From: Alistipes sp.
GTDB lineage: Bacteria > Bacteroidota > Bacteroidia > Bacteroidales > Rikenellaceae
Reading direction: 5' to 3'
NCBI GenBank assembly: GCA_017391665.1
Contig: JAFOXS010000196.1
Span: forward strand, 1 to 18,112
DNA length: 18,112 nucleotides
The number at the start of each line of letters is the position of its first letter. The first letter of the stretch is position 1. The position numbers and the translations under genes were made by a program. The notes below the pieces were generated by a model. That model saw only the letters and a program-made list of their open reading frames with translations. It ran no database searches and was not told the DNA's origin. Shown here piece after piece: positions 14,982 to 18,112 of the stretch.

Positions 14982-16454
14982 TTACTCTCCGCGAGTGTAG
15001 TTCGGTGTCTCGCTTGTGATTGTGATGTCGTGGGGGTGGTTCTCAACAACACCGTTTGAGGTGATGCGTACGAACTTAGCCTTTTGCAGCACTGCAATGG
15101 TGTTTGCTCCGCAGTAACCCATACCTGCACGGATACCGCCTACAAGCTGATATACTGTCTCGCTGAGCGAACCCTTGAAGGGCACACGACCTACGATACC
15201 CTCGGGAACGAGCTTCATGTCGTTCTTCTCGCCGCCCTGGAAGTAACGGTCAGATGAACCAGCCTTCATAGCGTCGATAGAACCCATACCGCGGTATGTC
15301 TTGAACTTACGACCGTTGTAGATGATGGTCTCGCCGGGAGACTCCTCAGTACCTGCAAACATCGAACCTACCATGACGCAGTCGCCACCGGCAGCCAATG
15401 CCTTCACGCAGTCGCCCGAGTAGCGCAAGCCACCGTCAGCGATGACGGGCACGCCTGAACCCTTGATAGCCGATGCACAGTCGTGGATGGCTGTGAGCTG
15501 GGGTACACCCACACCAGCAATGATACGTGTTGTACAGATCGAGCCGGGACCGATACCAACCTTCACGCCGTCGGCACCTGCCTCAACCAACATCTTGGCA
15601 GCCTCGGCAGTGGCGATGTTACCTACAACAACATCGAGCTCGGGGAAGTGAGCCTTCACGTTCTTCAGAGTGGTAACGATATTCTTCGAGTGGCCGTGAG
15701 CCGAGTCCAGAACGATGGCATCGACGCTCTCGGCAACGAGTGCCTTCACGCGATCCAATACGTCGGGCGTGATACCCACACCTGCCGCTACACGCAGACG
15801 ACCCTTAGAGTCCTTGCATGCGTTGGGGTGATCCTGTACCTTTGTAATATCTTTATAGGTGATAAGTCCGATCAGACGGCCGTTGTCGTCAACAACGGGC
15901 AACTTCTCAATCTTGTTTGAGAGCAGAATCTCCGAAGCCTTCTCCAACTCGGTCGAGTGGGTAGTGATGATGTTATCCTTGGTCATCACCTCCTCGATCT
16001 TGCGATCCATATCGCGCTGGAAGCGCAGGTCGCGGTTGGTAACGATACCGATGAGCATATTGTCGGGATCAACTACGGGAATACCACCGATCTTGTTGTC
16101 GTGCATAAGCTGCAGGGCGTCGCCTACGGTCTGCTCCTTTGAGATGGTGATAGGATCGTAAATCATACCGCTCTCGGCACGCTTAACACGGCGCACGTGG
16201 GCAGCCTGCTCGGCGATAGACATATTCTTATGAATAACACCGATACCACCCTCGCGAGCAAGCGCGATTGCGAGTTTTGCCTCGGTCACGGTATCCATGG
16301 CCGCTGAGACAATAGGTATGTTCAACTTGATATTACGCGAAAAACGGGTCTCGGTAGAGACTGTTCGCGGCAACACTTCTGAGTAGGCGGGTACGAGCAA
16401 CACATCATCGAAAGTGAGGCCCATCGACTGTACCCTTTCATCTATGAACGACAT
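14982..16454 (-). CDS. guaB: Inosine-5'-monophosphate dehydrogenase
   Basis: IMPDH oxidises IMP to XMP with NAD+, the committed step to guanine nucleotides; the product feeds GuaA encoded nearby on the same strand. The 490-residue protein has the usual layout: TIM barrel start [17 protein letters not shown], two CBS domains (about 95-205), the catalytic loop GPGSICTTR with nucleophile C307, the DGG motif of [10 protein letters not shown], and the flap [11 protein letters not shown] place the start at 16454 because [17 protein letters not shown] is the normal family start and a near-perfect promoter lies 24 bases upstream. The longer frame from 16562 would run through that promoter. A terminator follows directly, so it is probably transcribed alone. 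Confidence 0.96.
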   Translation of the reverse strand: MSFIDERVQSMGLTFDDVLLVPAYSEVLPRTVSTETRFSRNIKLNIPIVSAAMDTVTEAKLAIALAREGGIGVIHKNMSIAEQAAHVRRVKRAESGMIYDPITISKEQTVGDALQLMHDNKIGGIPVVDPDNMLIGIVTNRDLRFQRDMDRKIEEVMTKDNIITTHSTELEKASEILLSNKIEKLPVVDDNGRLIGLITYKDITKVQDHPNACKDSKGRLRVAAGVGITPDVLDRVKALVAESVDAIVLDSAHGHSKNIVTTLKNVKAHFPELDVVVGNIATAEAAKMLVEAGADGVKVGIGPGSICTTRIIAGVGVPQLTAIHDCASAIKGSGVPVIADGGLRYSGDCVKALAAGGDCVMVGSMFAGTEESPGETIIYNGRKFKTYRGMGSIDAMKAGSSDRYFQGGEKNDMKLVPEGIVGRVPFKGSLSETVYQLVGGIRAGMGYCGANTIAVLQKAKFVRITSNGVVENHPHDITITSETPNYTRGE

Positions 16455-16477
16455 ATATCTTGGGTTTTTGTTGCGCA

Positions 16478-16508
16478 CAAAGTTACGCATAAAATGCATA
16501 TCCGCAAA
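16478..16508 (-). promoter_or_regulatory. guaB promoter
   Basis: On the minus strand, TTTG (16505-16508), exactly 19 bases, then TAACTTTG (16478-16485) is the best Bacteroidota-type promoter in the window. It predicts a leader of about 17 bases and decides the guaB start at 16454. Confidence 0.85.
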
Positions 16509-16571
16509 ATTCGTGCACCGTTTTTTCTTTAATTTATTCTTAATTTTTACCTGCCAGAGCACCTCAGAGGG

Positions 16572-17435
16572 CTAAAACGAGCGAATCCACTCGATCATGG
16601 CCTGCTGCCACAGCGGCTTGAACGCCACGTCGTCGTGCATGCAGAAGCCGTGGTAGCCACCCGGGTAGATGTGCAGCGACGCCTGCACGCCGTGCTTGCG
16701 CAGGGCGTTGTAGTAGCGTGTAGAGCTGATGGTGGGCACCAGCGTATCGTTATCCGATGTAAGAATCAAGGTCGGGGGAGTGTTTTTCGTCACGCGCGTC
16801 TCCAGCGAGTATTCGGCACGCTCGTAAGCCGTGGCATCGGCGCCGAGCAGGTGGTCGAACGAACCCTTGTGGCAGAGTCCCTCCTCGCCCGTGATGACGG
16901 GGTAGAACAACACCGCAAATGCGGGTCGGTCGGCAAAGGGTGCGAAGTTAGATGTATAGGCCGTCAGGTGACCGCCAGCCGATGAGCCCATCATACCGAG
17001 CTTTGTGGGGTCGAAGCCCAGCTCCTTCGAGCGGCGACGCATCGTGCGCAGCGCCTCGGTGGTATCCTCCAGAGGAATCTCCTTGTGACCGTTAGGCAGA
17101 CGGTACTTCAGCACACCGCACGTTACACCCTGCGATGCCAGCCACTTGGCCACCTTGTAGCCCTCCCACTCGATGCATACCGATGAGTAGCCACCGCCCG
17201 GGCATACCAGCATGGCGTGACCCGTAGCCTTTGCGGGGTCGGCCTTGAAGATGTAGAGCACGGTCTCGGTGGTGTTAACGATGACGTTGTTTGTCGAGGT
17301 CTCGGCAGCGGTGATCTCGTTTGAGTGGGGCGCCGATGAGTTATCCCAGATCTTGATGGTCATATCCTGACCATAATCCTGTGCCAGCACGGGCAGCGCG
17401 CAGAGCACGAGCAGTAAGGTAAAAAGTCGTTTCAT
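16572..17435 (-). CDS. Secreted alpha/beta-hydrolase, acetyl/feruloyl esterase-like
   Basis: This 287-residue protein has a signal peptide (MKRLFTLLLVLCALPVLAQD, cleavage near residue 19). The fold is that of the acetyl-xylan/BD-FAE-like esterases: oxyanion strand LVCPGGGYS (76-84), nucleophile S152 in GSSAGG, acid D230 in SDNDTLVP, and H262 in GGYHGF. Many relatives remove acetyl or feruloyl groups from xylan side chains; that substrate is inferred here. It begins only 4 bases after the stop of the upstream channel gene, so the two are one operon, an odd pairing. I see no convincing terminator before the guaB promoter. Confidence 0.87.
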   Translation of the reverse strand: MKRLFTLLLVLCALPVLAQDYGQDMTIKIWDNSSAPHSNEITAAETSTNNVIVNTTETVLYIFKADPAKATGHAMLVCPGGGYSSVCIEWEGYKVAKWLASQGVTCGVLKYRLPNGHKEIPLEDTTEALRTMRRRSKELGFDPTKLGMMGSSAGGHLTAYTSNFAPFADRPAFAVLFYPVITGEEGLCHKGSFDHLLGADATAYERAEYSLETRVTKNTPPTLILTSDNDTLVPTISSTRYYNALRKHGVQASLHIYPGGYHGFCMHDDVAFKPLWQQAMIEWIRSF

Positions 17436-17439
17436 TATA

Positions 17440-18042
17440 TTAGTTATTTTGTTTCAACGTAAAATTCGAGGCATTTATCATCCAGCTGCCAATGCCGTTG
17501 CCTACAAGAGCTATGGCCGTGATACGAAGTGCATCCACGCCCCACTCGCCCGCAAGCGAGAGGTAGAACATATTGGCGATGGAGTGCTCGAAGCCCGAGA
17601 GGATGAAAATCACGATGGGCATCACGACAAAGAGCCACGACTTGGACTTGCGGAAAGAGTCAACGGCCAAGTACATCATAGCACCGCAACCGATCGACAA
17701 GAGGAAGACGCTCAGCGACGAATCTGCGAGCTTGGGCGCAACGACGGCGGCAATATCGACCGTATGGCGTGTGAGGGCAAAACCGCGGGCTACGAGCCAC
17801 GTACCGAGGAAGTTGCCGGCGATGGTCGTAAGGATGCTTGCCCAGCCATACTCGCGGAAGTAACCCACACGACCCGTGTAGAGTGCGAAGCCCTGACACA
17901 CGATCGTAAGCAGACCGAATGAGAAGAGCAAAGCTCCCACCATCTTGTTGGCACACATCAGGTAGATCACTCCGCCGAAGCCGATCATAATGCCGGCCAG
18001 GGTGGCCAGCGCAAAAGTATTGTATAACTCTCTTTTCTTCAT
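17440..18042 (-). CDS. Formate/nitrite transporter family channel (compact form)
   Basis: Members of the FNT family are pentameric inner-membrane channels for small anions such as formate, nitrite or hydrosulfide. This 200-residue protein has six predicted membrane segments (about 8-28, 35-56, 66-88, 110-127, 136-158, 170-190). Family signatures are present: GFALYTGRVGY in segment 2, the NFLGTWLVA segment, K104 in APKLADSS matching the central pore lysine of FocA, and GFEHSIANMF with H153 and N157 matching the FocA pore histidine and asparagine. It is clearly shorter than FocA or NirC (about 270-285), mostly at the ends. The transported ion is unknown; formate is plausible for a fermenting gut anaerobe. 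It is the first gene of a two-gene operon with the secreted hydrolase. Confidence 0.85.
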   Translation of the reverse strand: MKKRELYNTFALATLAGIMIGFGGVIYLMCANKMVGALLFSFGLLTIVCQGFALYTGRVGYFREYGWASILTTIAGNFLGTWLVARGFALTRHTVDIAAVVAPKLADSSLSVFLLSIGCGAMMYLAVDSFRKSKSWLFVVMPIVIFILSGFEHSIANMFYLSLAGEWGVDALRITAIALVGNGIGSWMINASNFTLKQNN

Positions 18043-18073
18043 TAATTTACTCTACAAGAAATTAAAAATCATA

Positions 18074-18081
18074 CAAAGATA
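18074..18081 (-). promoter_or_regulatory. Candidate -7 box of the channel-hydrolase operon
   Basis: TATCTTTG on the minus strand, 31 bases before the ATG at 18042, matches TAnnTTTG. No clear TTTG is at the expected -33 spacing, only a T-rich stretch. Confidence 0.5.
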
Positions 18082-18112
18082 GGAAATATAATGAAAAAAT
18101 GGGGCCTCGCGA

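Noticed and set aside
16455..16562. Upstream start for guaB (36 extra residues)
   Set aside because: The extension is Lys/Asn-rich, not part of the family, and contains the guaB promoter.
1..18112. CRISPR array, transposon, prophage or tRNA genes
   Set aside because: I found no regularly spaced repeats, transposase-like frames, phage proteins or tRNA-like folds on either strand.

Overview
The window looks like chromosomal core sequence from a member of the Bacteroidales; the moderate-to-high GC coding regions and protein sequences suggest Rikenellaceae/Alistipes, but that is an inference. Genes lack clear Shine-Dalgarno sites. Several promoters fit the Bacteroidota pattern, TTG or TTTG followed 19-20 bases later by TAnnTTTG. 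Intergenic regions are AT-rich and punctuated by GC-rich hairpins. There are no tRNA or rRNA genes, CRISPR arrays, insertion sequences or phage genes, so this is mostly housekeeping DNA with a few odd features rather than an island.

Layout, left to right. 1-3076 (minus): queD then polA as a likely two-gene operon; polA runs off the left edge. 3206-4881 (minus): kbl (threonine/glycine metabolism) followed by an Lrp/AsnC regulator, behind a structured leader and closed by a strong terminator. 5187-7524 (plus): folE, interrupted by an in-frame TAA, whose natural stop overlaps the start of the first of two tandem secreted endonuclease/exonuclease/phosphatase-fold lipoproteins. 7752-8801 (plus): an Mrp/ApbC-type iron-sulfur carrier ATPase. 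8915-10075 (minus): a secreted CE1-type esterase. 10181-12646 (minus): a PcrA/UvrD helicase. 13007-16454 (minus): guaA, a small secreted protein of unknown function, and guaB. 16572-18042 (minus): a formate/nitrite-type channel followed by a secreted alpha/beta-hydrolase.

Functional links. GuaB and GuaA are consecutive steps from IMP to GMP. FolE makes the pterin that QueD uses, so the nonsense codon in folE would affect both folate and queuosine synthesis if it is real. PolA and PcrA/UvrD are DNA repair and replication enzymes. The secreted esterases and lipoproteins are consistent with a gut or host-associated polymer-degrading lifestyle.

Points most worth checking: (1) the premature TAA inside folE; (2) a GuaA of only 435 residues whose glutaminase domain has lost its catalytic cysteine motif and about 75 residues, suggesting an ammonia-dependent or partner-dependent enzyme; (3) a structured leader ahead of kbl; (4) promoters whose -33 element lies inside the preceding gene's terminator; (5) GC-rich structured intergenic elements at 7539-7634 and 12857-12935 that may be dispersed repeats. 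I did not find a convincing new multi-gene system.
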